Of a stretch of 64,000 bases of DNA, positions 39,111-51,728 are shown piece by piece. The notes beneath the pieces are model-generated. The model saw nothing but the letters and a program-made list of their open reading frames with translations, had not been told where the DNA came from and did not search any database. Where the stretch lies: positions 1,116,001 to 1,180,000 of the forward strand of contig VSJF01000006.1 in assembly GCA_009739215.1 (NCBI GenBank), read 5' to 3'. The position numbers were made by a program, and so were the translations under genes. Origin of the DNA: Floccularia luteovirens (Eukaryota > Basidiomycota > Agaricomycetes > Agaricales > Squamanitaceae). How positions within the stretch are numbered: position 1 is the stretch's first letter; each line of letters opens with the position of its first letter.

Positions 39111-41976
39111 TTAAGCAGACTGCGTAGCATTAGGATCGCGATATATCTGCAGCGTTTCCAAGTTCAGGAAGAAAAACGAACCGTCGAGCACCAAAAAACT
39201 TACCTTGATATCCCAGATTTTTCCAATCTCCTTCTCTTCCACTTCACCGTCTTCCCCTTCTTCATCGAATGTGCTTTTTTCAAGTAAACCCTCGTTCGAT
39301 TCCAATTTAAGACCTTGCTCATTTGCAAGATGCAAGAGACATATAAAGCAGAAACTCGTGCTGATTTCTTCCATTTTTTCGCGCGGATATGACTTTTGCA
39401 GTCCGGATATGACTTGGCTGAATTGCCTTGATTCTTCTGGATCGGTTGCTGGTCTTGGGTCATCATCCACGTTCTATTCATCAAGGGTTAGGGTTGAGAT
39501 ATGATAGATTCAGCATGAGAATCACCATGGAATCATCATCCTGGGGAGGTTTTGGGGCGACGATGTCCAGACCCTTCCAGATGTTCTCTTTCAGTTTCCG
39601 CACATCCACTCGCTTCGCCCTCTTGGCATAGTTGACAAATTCTGGCCGCACGCGTCTTGTCTGTCCTTGAGTAGCTTCCAGAAGATCTTGCTCGCCCGCA
39701 TCGGCCTCAGCAGTACCAGCTGGGTCGTACGCGTCAGGATCGTCAAATCCAGGACCATCGTCATAATCATCGTGGAAGAATTGGGTATTGAATGGAATTG
39801 CATTACCTGCAGACAATGATTTAGAGTTTGGTTTGTCGATAGCTGATGTGTTAAGGGGACTCACCCTCGTCTCCTTCATCGTCGTTTCCACGGCCCGCAG
39901 CTTGGTCTGCTGCTGCCTGTGCCCAGAAGTTTTCATCGACTTCCCCATCACCATTTTCGTTGATTTGAGCTTTCCTCCCCCTCATTTTGAGCTATATATG
40001 GGCACATGTTAATGCTGGACTAGAGAGGGGTAGTGCGCAACGCACGAAAAACTTAGGTTTCAAGAAAAGCGTGACTAGTTGTCGACTGGAAAAGTGCATA
40101 TCATCAGGAAGTAAATGATTATCCTTCTTTTCTTTGATCTTCTTTTTGATCTTTTTGGCTGCAGCTCCGGTTCCTGGAAGGTTGATACTCGCACCTTTGG
40201 TGACTGGAGCAAATAATTCCTTCCCGATTGTCTTGAGGTCCTTGCTCGGGTCTGGCGGCGAAAGGAAATCGATTTTAAACGCCTCTTTCTTGGGCTTTGG
40301 TACTTTATTAGCACCAGTCGCTTCGGTATCAGCTGAAAAAGACATTTGTTAATTTAAGTAGAAATAGCTTAGAACAAGTAATATAATTTACGTCTTCGGA
40401 TAACTTTTCTCAACTTCCAGTGTTCGGGGCCGGCCCAGTTTTTCATAAAGTTCTGGTCAAAATAATCTAGTGCACCTTCTGCATCCGCATCTGTCATTGC
40501 TAGAACTAGGTCACGCTCGTTGGGGACTTGTCGGGGATCGAAAGGAACGAAGGCACCAGGGCGGTCTTCTTGAGCTTCTCCAGAAGGACCTGCGGAGCCA
40601 TTCTGATCAACGCTACCGTAATCATCACCCCCCATATCAGCTCCATAGTCGTCTCCAACCGCATCGGCCCCAACAAAGAAATCCTCCACAACTGGCAAGC
40701 CTGCGTTATCATCGGCGGGACCATCGTCTCCTCCATCCCCGGGATCGGACTCATCGTCCTCGTGTCCATGCTGTGTATCTTCCAAAAAGAATGTTGTATC
40801 GTCGAATGTCAGAGCGTTCTTAGCAAATGCGAAGTCGGCCAAGGAATGCGAGATAGCTTTATTTTCCAGAACTGACAGATCAGGAAGAAATTCCTCTGTA
40901 CAACGCACCATAGATTTAGATTAGATAGAACAATATGTATGTATGAATTTTTCGCGCACTTAGAAGGTAGCTTAAGTCAACCTCATCCTCTGGCTCCTTG
41001 ATGATTTCTTCTTCGTCAAGCTTGCCCATCGGATCACTTGCATCGAAAACAACGCGCAGAGCACCATCGCTCCCTAATCCGAGACTAAGATGGTTCATAA
41101 GAAGACCTTGTGCTCCCCCTTCATCAAAGTCAGCACATGTTTTCTTGAATAGGGGATCAACTCCAAACTCGAGGTCAGGTTTTTTGTGCCGGAGTTGTGA
41201 CGGATCTTTGGCAAGCGTTGCCGCTGGTCTGTGCGTTTTATTCTTCTTTGGTTGGGAAGGATCTGCGTCGGGATTATCTGAATTATCGCCATCTTGGTCG
41301 TCATCTTTGCCTTCAGAAGCAAGGTTGCTCAGAAGTTTGCCAGTTTCGGTACCAACACTATCGACACGACTGGTCCAAATCTTGACACACCCATCTAGAG
41401 TACATGAGGCACGCTGGAAGTTGATAGAGTTGTCGTCGTTGTTACGAAGCAGTGACATATCATGAAAATAATCTATAAGGGCAAAATTCCAAGAATTGGC
41501 AGCATTGATTTTCTGTAACAGGTTACTTGTAAATATGTAATAATCATAATATTATGTCGACGTACATTGTCCGTAGCCATCTTCATCCACTCTTCAAAAT
41601 TCGAGCTCATAACATCAAGTGAAACGTTTATTACTGGCGGAGGAGCTACCGCATTTAGTTGTTGCCCTTGCCTAGACATTCTCGAGCTCTCAGCATCCTG
41701 GCTTTCTGAGGATGGCCCGGCAATAGCGTTCTCTATGACAGTGATCTTGGTGCTTTTTCGTCGTCTGCGCTTTTCTGCAGCATCATCATTGATATTGACA
41801 GTCTTCAGCGGATTGCCCAAACTTGTGTCATTATCTGGATTGAAGACTTCGCTAACACGTTTCTTTAACCCCTGTTTCTGGGGTTTCGGGGTGTCGGGTT
41901 CCGTGTCCTGGTCTGATTCACTGGTATATAGAGGCATCGAGTCATTCGGTGAGCGAGCTCGTCGCGCTGGGGCCAT
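39111..41976 (-). CDS. BRN1: Condensin subunit 2, Barren/CAP-H
   Basis: Kleisin subunit of condensin I, linking the SMC2/SMC4 heads during chromosome compaction. From ATG 41976: a basic, disordered start (MAPARRARSPNDSMPLYTSE), the conserved block NAANSWNFALIDYFHDMSLL, NFQRASCTLDGCVKIWTSRVDSVGTETGKLLSNL, the DPLFKKTCADFDEGGAQGLLMNHL motif, acidic linkers, LPDDMHFSSRQLVTLFLKP, and a C-terminal winged-helix part (RRVRPEFVNYAKRAKRVDVRKLKENIWKGL, then FICLLHLANEQGLKLE). It ends DPNATQSA at 39111. An in-frame upstream ATG at 42093 exists, but the 41976 start matches the family better. About eight introns. Confidence 0.93.
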
Positions 41977-42464
41977 AATCAAAGTCTTCAACAAAGCGTT
42001 GAGGATCCACGTGATTAGGAAATCGCGTCGCGTAACGCCGTGATTGTAACGCGTTGCTGCATGCGGACATACTCCTACTGGTCTACGACCCAAATGATTG
42101 CTTTATATTCACGAGTTCGCAATACCCATCATTATCATAATGGTGGAGCTACAAGGCTCTCTAAAATAATCTACTAGACTGTTGCAAGCTTCTCAATGCC
42201 GAGTGCTATTTGTTTCTTGATCAGTGGTTGCGCATGCTTGATTCGCCTGCCTTTGCCAAGCAACTACAAAGCTTTAAAGCCTTACTGATAGGGCTTACCT
42301 TGGGCCTATATTTCATCGTCCTGTGCTTTCGGTTCTGAATTTTTGTAAGTGTGTGTATGCATTCTCTAAGCCAAATGAAACTCACTACTTGAGCATGTCA
42401 TATCTAACAGATAACAGATCAAGCCATTTTTCGTTACTTTACGTTTGATATCTTCAAATTCGGC
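41977..42464. other. Divergent promoter region
   Basis: Between condensin (minus) and the coiled-coil gene (plus). No gene seen. Confidence 0.45.
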
Positions 42465-44371
42465 ATGTCCGGTATTTCTGCTTCTACAACCTCCCAGCCG
42501 GATCACTATGTATATCCTAATAGACCGCCGGCATCCACAGCACTGTGGGCTCACTTACTCAAGAGGGATACGCCAGGAGCGCTTTCGACTACTGCCATCC
42601 CTACACCCCCAGCAGCTCCGTCGGATAAAATTGCAACGTCTATGCGTGTACTTCTTCACGATACGCAGGCAAATTTTGAGAAATTCTCAACTCGCGTGGA
42701 TGCCCTAATCACTAGCATAAATGAAGCTAAACAAGAGATGAAGTCGGTTCAAGTTCTATTTGAACGAGATAGGGAATCATTGTCGAATGATATTGACAAC
42801 CTTGGTATGTCGGCATTTACCACTATGAGGAAATCCCTCAATTCAACCTTCTTTACATGCACTAGTCAATCGATGTCAAAGAGAGATTCAAAAATCCATT
42901 GGAACTCCTTCACAAGCTCCCGAAGTTCATCGACTATGTATGGATATTGACAAGCGCTTGGAGGGGTTAGACCAGCGCCTTGATGCCATGCAGATGGTAT
43001 CGCCTCAGTCAGATTATGTTGCATTTCGATGATACTAAACTCCTATCCTAGTTCAACCAGATCCATTCACAAACCCTACAAACTCAGACTCAAGCTTTAC
43101 AAAATATACAGGACCAACAAGCCACCATAGTTGCAGCAGTCATGCCACTGTTACCTCTCGTGCAATCGATACCCCTTCACATAGATGCTGCAAAAACTTA
43201 TCTGACTGAAATATCTCAAAAAACTGCTCCAGAAGATTTACAACATAACTCCCCTGTGGCGCTGATAAACTCCCGAGGAAATATCAAGTCTACTCCCTCG
43301 AAGGTAAAAAGACCTTTCACTCACCTCAGAATAGAAGACTCGTCTCCCTCTTCAATGACAACAGCCAAAAAACCTCGTACTGACCAACGACAACTACCCG
43401 GTGGTTCCCCGTCTCCTATACGTCACAAGGCTGTGGATCGACCTGTACCACAGACAATATCCAGCTTGCGGCCAAATAGAAGGACTATATCAGTAAGGTC
43501 GCAAGGTCTCTTTCCTCTAGTCCAGAAACCAGTTACTGTATCCTCCTCGAGTCGTCAGAACTCTATGTCCCTCTTTTCCACAATTGCAACTCCTCGAAGG
43601 CCTCTCTCTGACCTTGGTTACCTGAATAACACGCCTATACCGCCCCAGACAAAGGATTCAACTGGTTACCTGCCCAAAAAATCAAAGGTTGGAGACCTGG
43701 AAATACAATCTTCCAACCAAAACTTTGAACATTCAGAAAGTACTGTATCTGATAGTGCTTTTGGTGGAGAGAACTCGACTTGTGCAACAATGGTTGAAGT
43801 ACTTTCAATGGATGCAAGTGGAATTGATATGTCTATGCTTAATGTGGAGGATTCCAAGGGCATTACACTGGCAAAAACGGTGACGGATGATACATTAATT
43901 TCTCCCTCTTCGATGATTTCTGCTGCTGCCCCCTCGATTGTGACTTGTCAAGCGAACTCTACGAGACAACGAGAACTTCAAAATCTCTCAGAACAAAGGT
44001 ACAAAGCGACAAGTACAGGAAGGCACGAATCAACGACAACTTTAGACATAGCCTCCGGTAGGTTTAATACTGAAGGACTCGCTACAATAGGACATGCACC
44101 AACTGTCGCTCTCCCTGTTGGAAAACTGCGTAAAAGGCGATCTCCTCCTGTAAGGGTTCGTCTAGACAATTTGGATCATCTCAGTTACTTATCTAGCTTT
44201 ACAGCGGCAAGGCAGGCGGTTCATACCTCTGCTGGATTCGGAAGACTCGGAAGATGGAGACCAAGCTTAATGGCTATAACAAACCTGACTCATTTTTGGC
44301 ATATACCTCGTGTACTTTATTGTCAACGCATGAACAATAAATCCGCCAAAGCAAAGCAGCAAACACAATAG
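42465..44371 (+). CDS. Coiled-coil protein of unknown role (possibly Mer2-like)
   Basis: Not firmly recognised. The N-terminal part (TALWAHLLKRD, then SMRVLLHDTQANFEKFSTRVD, SINEAKQEMKSVQVLFERDRESL) and the next exons (SQRSIQKSIG, MDIDKRLEGLDQRLDAMQM, QTQTQALQNIQDQQATIVAAV) form heptad-rich helices. They are followed by a long Ser/Pro/Arg-rich disordered tail with SP/TP sites and two basic clusters (KVKRPF, KLRKRRSPP). A short coiled coil with a disordered basic tail is the build of meiotic recombination initiators of the Mer2/Rec15/IHO1 group, and the HDTQANFEKFS segment reminded me of it. This is a hypothesis. Splices at about 42805 and 42995 keep the frame; the last 40 residues may belong to an unspliced end. 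Confidence 0.6.
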
Positions 44372-45062
44372 ACTCGCCTCGGAGGATCATTGGCAAGCCA
44401 TAAGTACTCGCTAGGTTTCATCATAGAGAACTAAAATCGAGCTTTCTGATATCTTCTGACATCTACGGAAAATACACCCTGATCTCGATTGCATATCAAT
44501 GTTCCTTGCGTAGCCCCAGCTCAAAAGTGATAGATACCTAATTTGTTTATAACGACCCAGCCTGACTGATAGCAAATCAATTTAGTTCAACGATCCAGAA
44601 TCTCAGCTCACAATAGATTGGGATTAGTGCTTGTACTAAGAACATGTGGTGATTTAACGCTAAGACAGCAGAACAGGCGTTAGCATCAAGTCGTTGTTTC
44701 CAAAAAAAATCGTTGAACACTTTCAGATTGTGTTAATGGCCATGACCCATTTATATTTTGATCAATTGAGATTTTGGCAACCTGATTTTCTGAAATGAAG
44801 ACCTAACTCTGATCATCGTACAGTAAACATATGCATCTCTGCCCGCTCTTCTTAAAAAAACGCGGGTTCCTAAAAACGTTCTCAATCATCGAAGTAGACA
44901 ATAAACACATCCAGCGGCACGGGTTGAAGGGGAAAATCAAAGTCAGTCGGTGGTCAGCGGTGATATGTTGCGGAAATTTTTCCATTGGACCACGGGTATC
45001 AACGAATGTACTTAAGACATGATCAAAAAGTCCCACATCAATAAGATGAATGCGGACAAGCC
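44372..45062. other. Intergenic, converging 3' ends
   Basis: No recognisable gene. The minus-strand open stretch at 44803-45066 directly follows the PAF-acetylhydrolase stop in another frame and is not supported. Confidence 0.4.
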
Positions 45063-46854
45063 TCAATGTATGATTACCTCCCCGAAGTTACCGACCAGTT
45101 TCCTCTTTGGTTTACCATCTTTTTTCACGCCAATTACTTTTTCATGCATCTCCGTGGAACTAGGAATCTCCTTCAGACTGTCATCTAAGCGTTCATCAAG
45201 GAAATCATTTGATAGCTTGCAAATAGTGTTCAATAGCAATTTTGCAGGACTTCTCCTAATAATGGGCAAAACTGAAAAGTCCGAAAACGAGACGTGAACC
45301 GAGCCGACTGTAAAGAGCACAGTATCATCAGCAGGCTGGAAAAAAAAAATCGAAAACCTTGAAGTGACTTTACCCAGGGTCAAAATGCTTTTGGCATTGG
45401 GCTCCCATTTTGCAATAATCTCACACAGCCTCTCGAAGTGGTCTTTCCATAGTGTAAACGTTTCGGAGTTGATAACTAGAATTCGAGGATGCGTGGGATC
45501 ACGGTTTGGGTCATCATCACCATTCGCCAATGGTTCAGAACCAAGTAGCACACTTTCTACGTGTTCCCCTTTCGCTAAGACCGGCGATGGATACGAAAGG
45601 GGATCTATCCAGGGATCGAGTAAAACAGCCTTACTGACGGGTATCGGATTATGTTCTGCCTGTACAGTAGACAATACTGAAAGCTAATGAATAGCGTGTA
45701 AATGAGAAATGAAACTATAAAGGTAAATGGCTTGGCATATCAACACTCACAACTGTACATCCGCCGAAAGAATGCCCGGCAAGAATAACACCTTTGGTAA
45801 TTTGAACAAGGGGTTTTGCTGGCGACTCAAGCACCTGCGACCACATGGATTTATCAACAGTGGAACCATCAATATGCTCTATCTCCAATGTCGGGTCATT
45901 CTGGATCAGCCTGCAAAAGGTAGAATATGTGGTGTACACCTCATGGCGTCTTAGAGCGAGTTGTTCCCCGCGGAGAGGTGGTTTTGTTAGTTCACCGTTT
46001 TCTTCCCATCTGAAAATTTTTAATGAAAAACTTCTCCACAGTGACAAACAGACACACGATATATGGGTATCCTTATAATAATACGTGATCCTTGGTGTGG
46101 ATTTGTTCTGAGGGAGCCTCGATACACACATGGGTGCCGTTCCATCCCGGTGTTCTACTGCAAGCACAACTTTTCCCGATGCAGCCAGAGCAGAACAATA
46201 TTGACTATAAGAGTACTGAGATCACTACCACCCACTAATGACTCACTCCACCCACCTATATGTTGTACGGCTACCACCTAGTCCGTGTGAGTAAATTACA
46301 AGTGGCCATTGCTCCAGAGACGTCTCCCCGGAAAGAGGGCTTAGTGGGGGTGCATTCTCATAAGCGGGTATCTGGATATTCACACCATGAGTAACGCTCA
46401 GATGGTCTAGAGTAACTCACTTTAATCAGAGCGCCAAACAAATAGATAAGGGGCCACAGCAGCCAGCTCCGAATACCTGTCCTCGTCGTAAGATTGCAAA
46501 GCTAGGCATTTGGGTTTAGTCAAATTACCTAAATATGTCGCAAAGCCGTGCAATGAGTGATGTAAGGGGCTAAGACGGATGTACATCAGAAGCCGCTCGA
46601 CCCTAATTATTAAATATATATTACCGAATCACCCAATCAACACCCTTCCTCAGAGGTTTTTTTCGTATGTCAGCAGGGTAATATACAGTAAAAGCGACTT
46701 CCTCTAGATAAAAAGCTGATACTAGCCGGACATCGCTTGCGTTGCCAGGCTTTCTAAGTTTCAAAGACCCAACCTGACGAGGGGGACGAACAGGGGCCAC
46801 AAATGTTGATATTCCAACTGGATACCGTCCAAGAGTTGCTGGAAGAGATAACAT
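45063..46854 (-). CDS. Platelet-activating-factor acetylhydrolase family enzyme
   Basis: Alpha/beta hydrolase of the group VII phospholipase A2 type, cleaving short or oxidised acyl chains from phospholipids. From ATG 46854: LPATLGRYPVGISTFVAPV, then FTVYYPAD, an exon with QWPLVIYSHGLGG at about 46270-46330, LAVEHRDGTAP, the nucleophile elbow GHSFGG (about 45770), LLDPWIDPL with a likely catalytic Asp, and GSVHVSFSDF with the likely catalytic His. It ends GEVIIH at 45063. The order and spacing match fungal members. About eight introns, some not traced exactly. Confidence 0.85.
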
Positions 46855-47653
46855 GAACAACTGCTGGAGTGCTGGAGGATACACCGGTTGCACAGCACTG
46901 GAAACACTGAAAACTTGGGGAATTTAAACAGACGGATAACTACTGTATTTTAAAAATCTGATCACGTGATAATCCTCTAAAACTTCAATCAATGAAACCA
47001 GTTGGAAGGGAAAGTACTATGAGATTGTCGTTGATTCTGGAATATAAAGCATATCCAACTCATGTACCTCATGAAACAGGATGCAGGCGTTTTAGTTTTT
47101 ACAAGAAAAGTGTCAGCTATTTATTTCAATCGTGTTCGGACTCAATTGGCTATGTATACCATACTGTACAGTGACTACACGCTTTGTTTGTGTTTCTGTC
47201 TCAGTGTAATGCTAATTTCTACGTGTTCCTTCATGTTTGGCAGCTTGGTGGTATACAGTACGCCTAACCGATAGAGTCATGGAACAGAAATGGTTGACTT
47301 TCTTTCCTCCACGTCAGGTACCCATGCGGATATGAACTATTTTTGATTTACGGGGCTTTTCCTAGATTATTCCGATTATCACAACTGAAAGCGTTTGAAT
47401 GTACGACATAGCAGGACTAGACGGCATGTTCGTGAGCCCCATATTTTATAACTGAAACTCAGTTCCTGTTTTCATGAATAACACCTTTTTCCAAAGGGGA
47501 AATTTTTTGTCGGATTTCCGCGGCAGTCACTGCCCTCAACTAAAGATATTACCAATGGGACCAAAAATGCATCTAATTGATGCTGACCGCCATGGAGACG
47601 TGGTCGACATATAAAGCTTCCAGCAGTGGGATTTTGATGGAATTATAGTTTTC
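46855..47653. other. Divergent promoter region
   Basis: Between the PAF-acetylhydrolase (minus) and the GH79 gene (plus). TATAAA at 47610-47615 lies 39 bases before the GH79 ATG. Short open frames near 47000-47270 are not supported. Confidence 0.4.
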
Positions 47654-49771
47654 ATGGCCTCTTCTCTCTTTTCTTTGGCTGTGGTTATCTCTTCTGTCTT
47701 TGCTGCTCCTCCTATTTCAGTTACAATACCAGTTGATCCGTCAACGGGTGCAGTCGTAAAGCCTAACTTTCTCGGAATAAGTTTTGAATTCAGTTTTATT
47801 GACCAATACCGTGTGTAATCTCACTTTTGATTATAACCTTTCTAACACAATGTTTAGTTGGAAAAGATGCATCTCACATTCCTGCTCCGATGGAAAACTA
47901 TCTTTCCGCTCTTAAATCGCGAACTGGTGGCAGTCCTTTGCGTATGAGAATTGGCGGAAATTCAATGGACAGTTCTACCTACGTACCTTCTCAGAAGTCC
48001 CCAATGATCCAGCTGGTGGAAGGAAATGATAATACCGAGAATCAGCCAGCGACTTACGGCCCACAGCTTTGGGACCTTCTGAACCAAGTTGCTAGTGATT
48101 TGGGTGGTGCAAAATATATCCTTGGTATGTTCCTGGGTTACTTCGTCACAGAGAAGCTCATATGGTCATGACAGGACTGCCCATGCTTAATCCAAACAAT
48201 ACCGATGGGCCCCTTATTGCAGGTGAGCTCTATGCCCATCTCACGATCTGTACCGATAACGCAATGTAGGTGATGCACAAAAACAATTGAACAGCTCTTT
48301 AGATGGTTTTCTGCTAGGAAACGTTTGTAATATTCTGTTTTTTGCTTGGTCCTTAAAAGTTACACGTCTTTATGACAGGAGCCAGATCAATATGCTCAAA
48401 ACGGGAACCGTGCTTGGATAGCTAACTATTCGTTTAACGATTACATGACCGTAGGTGTTTCTATAAGTAATTTAGACTGAGGTCTATAATATTGTTCAGG
48501 AATTCCAAGACAATCTTGATAAATTCTCGACTGCGGGTGTGTTAAATTCTCCAATATTAGGTGGTCCCAGTGTGTGCTGCAGATGGGTACGCTTATGATG
48601 GATGTTCTATTGGAATTCACTGACATCTTATGTCCTACGGTACAGGACTTATCCACTCTGTTTACGGACGGTTTTTTGGAAAGATTTACAGACAAACTCA
48701 AGTTTGTAGCGTAAGTGATTTATATTGTCTATGGTCGGATTCCATGGCAAACAACAGTATTGTAGGCTCCAACATTATCCACAAAACAACTGCAACGGAC
48801 CTCCTCCTCATGGTGTTTCCTACTATATGGACCATTCCACTGGCAAGTGTCCCTTTCCATATAAACCATTCTTTATAGGGACTAAGTAGTTTCCAGTTGT
48901 TCGTCTTGCGGCCTGGCAGAAGCCGGGGCTTGATATGTTATTCTCAAGTACCTCTGTTGATCGACCACAGTTGATCATGTCAGAATTCAATTCTGTGTCG
49001 TGTGGCGGGAAGAAAGGCGTCTCCGACACTTTCGCAGTTGGGTCGTTATGGTCAGCAAATTACGCTCTACAGCTGGCCTCGATTGGTTACACTGCAGCAT
49101 TTCTTCATACTCGAGAACAAGGCATCTCATATAATGTGATGACACCGCCGGACGGTTCGAATGGTGGATCCGATACATGGACAACGAACTCACCTTTCTA
49201 TGCACTCCTTGCTGTGTCCGAGACACTTCAATCACCTAGTGGCAATAGCATTGTCACTGACCTTAATGTGAATGGATCCCAAACTGATCCGGCTTCTACT
49301 GTTGGGGGATACATAATACGGGATCACCAAGATCTCAGCATCCAACAATTGGTGTTCTTCAACTACGTCAATTCAACTTCCCAGCATGCGACGTTCTCAA
49401 TTCCAGCTGGTATTTTCAAAAGCAACCTAACAGTGAAATACCTTGCTGCACCTAATGCTAATGAGAAAACACTTATTTCTTGGGGAGGACAAACTCTTGC
49501 GGGCGTTGGAGATGGAAAATTAGTGAACAGCAGCGAATCGTGGGTGACACCGAATACGCAAGTAGATTGCCTTTCCGGTTGTCTCATCGACGTGCCTGGT
49601 CCTGCAATGGCAATGGTATCTGCAACTACAACTACCACAAGCACTACTACAGGTCAGGTCAACCAACAGCCTATCAAAACACCAACTACTCAAAACGGTG
49701 CTGCTCAACTCTCTGTAGGTATCGTGGGGCTTCTCTGGACTCTTGTACTGGCTACTCTCCAGTTATTTTGA
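47654..49771 (+). CDS. GH79 beta-glucuronidase-like, GPI-type
   Basis: Glycoside hydrolase of family 79, which in fungi releases glucuronic acid or its 4-O-methyl form from arabinogalactan side chains. ATG 47654 starts a signal peptide (SLFSLAVVISSVFAAP). The barrel has KPNFLGISFEFSFID, LRMRIGGNSMDSS, FLLGNEPDQYAQ (acid/base Glu in NEP), LGGPSVCCRW and PQLIMSEFNSVSCGG (nucleophile Glu). The C-terminal beta domain has VGSLWSANYALQLASIG and VGGYIIRDHQDLSIQQLVFFNY. A Thr-rich linker and a hydrophobic tail (LSVGIVGLLWTLVLATLQLF) indicate a GPI anchor. About seven introns; both catalytic Glu residues are present. Confidence 0.9.
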
Positions 49772-50190
49772 TGCGGCTATCAGCGAACATTGTAGTGCAC
49801 TCTTTATCACATTAGTCGACAAGTTTTGATATTAATCACCCGATAGTCATGGATTTTCAAAAAACAATTTGGTTCTATTCTACGACAAACTGTATTTTTT
49901 TCTTTTGTTGTTTGGTACATGATTATGGTGTAGGAATTCAAGAATGTTAGCTAGGACATCACTCTCAACCAACATTTTGACCACTTGTTTCTCAGCTCCT
50001 GCTGCACAGACTTCAAAGCCACTTTTAAAATGTTTTAGAGCAGTTTGAACTCAAATGTTGCGGAGTAACGTTTCTACTGAGGTTGCCATATGTATGTCGG
50101 AGATTAAACACGATCTACTAATGACTATGACTCTGCGGTTGTCTTCTAGTCTTTTCCCTCAACTCCATGAACCGCAGGTCAGCTCATCCA
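49772..50190. other. Intergenic, left flank of transposon remnant
   Basis: No gene seen. A terminal repeat of the adjoining pogo-like element could lie here, but I could not define one. Confidence 0.35.
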
Positions 50191-51421
50191 CGTCGTCGTT
50201 ATCGTAATATGAACATCCGGGCTATGAAGACTCCATCAAGGCTGCAGTAGAAGGGCTGCAGAAGGGGGCATACACAACTATAAGAGAGGTAGCTCGCAAG
50301 GAAAATGTAAGTACGCATGGTTAAATTGGCACTGTTTTTATTTATTGAAGGCATCCATATAAAGGTTTCGTATGCTACTTTGCAGGACAGGCTAAGCATG
50401 AGGCATATATCTCATCGGGCCCGTGCTGATTCAATGCAAAATTTGAAACCTGCCGAAGAATCCGTACTCATTGAACAAATTAAGCGTTTCAAACGCGTGG
50501 GCGAGGCGAAACCTGTTGTCCTATCCTTGATGGCCACGAATTACACGAGAACTAGGAGTCAAAAAGAATGGTCTACTCCTTTCCCGAGTTTGAAGTCGTC
50601 GTCTTCTGCTTTCCCTCCAAAACGGTGTTTAAGCTTCAACCTTTGGATGTCGTTATTCTTGGACGTGTAAGACGTGAATGGCAAAATCACTATGGTGCAT
50701 GTCTCCACGAAGGAATCACTATAGATCGGTACAATGTCGTTCAGGAGTATCTGAAGGTTCGACAAAAGTTCGTCACGAAAGAGCTCATACAAAACGCGTT
50801 TGCACAAACCGGACTCTATCCAATAGATAGTATTCACGGGAGACTGTTCCTCTCTGAGAGAAGCATTCGGTCATTCTTCTTTCATATATTCCAACGACAT
50901 TCATACGCCCGATCTTGCCATTCCAAGTAATGCGAGGATCCCGACTACATTGACCCTACTCAAAGCCCAGCTGGACCGTCAACTAACTATCCCGACAAAT
51001 CATTCGAATCCGAAGAAAACGGAAATAGCAAATATACACTGCATTATCATGAATCGTGCTTTGTCGGATTGTTGCACTCAGCTACAGGATAAAGAAGCAC
51101 AAAATTGTGCCGATCTTACAGCTCGTAATGCAAGCATTGCAATAAATGCCGCTTCAAAGGTTTTCGAACAGGCGCTTTCATCATACAAGACAAGATCAGC
51201 TTTTATCTATTGCCAGAGCCCTTAGGATTTCAGACAAAGGAACAAAAACTCAACTTCTCGATCGGATTCGTCATCACATGAATGATCATCCAGAACTCCG
51301 AGCCAATCCTCGTTTTACTGCTCTCTTCCATACCCTAGGAACGCGCCGTCGTAATAATCACCAAGTCCAACTTCAAACAGCTTCACACAATCCTCCTCTG
51401 ACAGAGCTGGGACTCCATTAA
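50191..51421 (+). mobile_element. Degenerate pogo-like DNA transposon
   Basis: Pieces of a Tc1/mariner-superfamily transposase of the pogo/DDE_1 type, in order but broken. A psq-type helix-turn-helix comes first (YEDSIKAAVEGLQKGAYTTIREVARKENV, an intron, then SYATLQDRLSMR). The text then jumps to the end of the catalytic domain (KLQPLDVVILGRVRREWQNHY, holding the last catalytic-region Asp, then ELIQNAFAQTGLYPID). The central part with the first two catalytic Asp residues is missing and the frame changes near 50570-50640. Further on is a coiled segment and, in another frame, a SAP-like DNA-binding motif (LLSIARALRISDKGTKTQLLDRIRHH) ending at 51421. It cannot be active as it stands. Confidence 0.75.
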
Positions 51422-51728
51422 ACTTTCCCAGCCTGCAAGAAGATCGCTGTCTTCAACCTCTCTCACTCTAATGCAGGACAATGCCCCAAACCTCGGATTT
51501 TGGGGGGTCAGATCACAAACTATTCTTATAATCCACACATAGTGCTGCCTACCTCTCGTGATAATCATTGACAAATCTCTTATAGTTCGGTATAGCAATA
51601 CTAATCACGTTAGATGCTTACATCTACAATACATTATATCCTAATGCATGATTTAATTTTGCCTTGTCTAGAGATGTATATACACCCTTTTGTCGTTCAG
51701 TATACGTATACTTACCCACTTCCGTTTC
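51422..51728. other. Intergenic
   Basis: Right flank of the transposon remnant and 3' flank of the methyltransferase gene. No gene seen. Confidence 0.45.

Noticed and set aside
39484..39495. Telomere-like AGGGTTAGGGTT inside the condensin gene
   Set aside because: It lies in a short intron of the minus-strand gene, where its complement supplies the CTAAC branch point and a pyrimidine-rich stretch. Two partial repeats are explained by splicing signals.
40470..40823. Plus-strand frames of over 110 codons in the condensin locus
   Set aside because: Antisense to the acidic linker of the condensin subunit; no independent support.
46992..47274. Small open frames upstream of the GH79 gene
   Set aside because: Short, overlapping, unrecognisable and within a promoter region.
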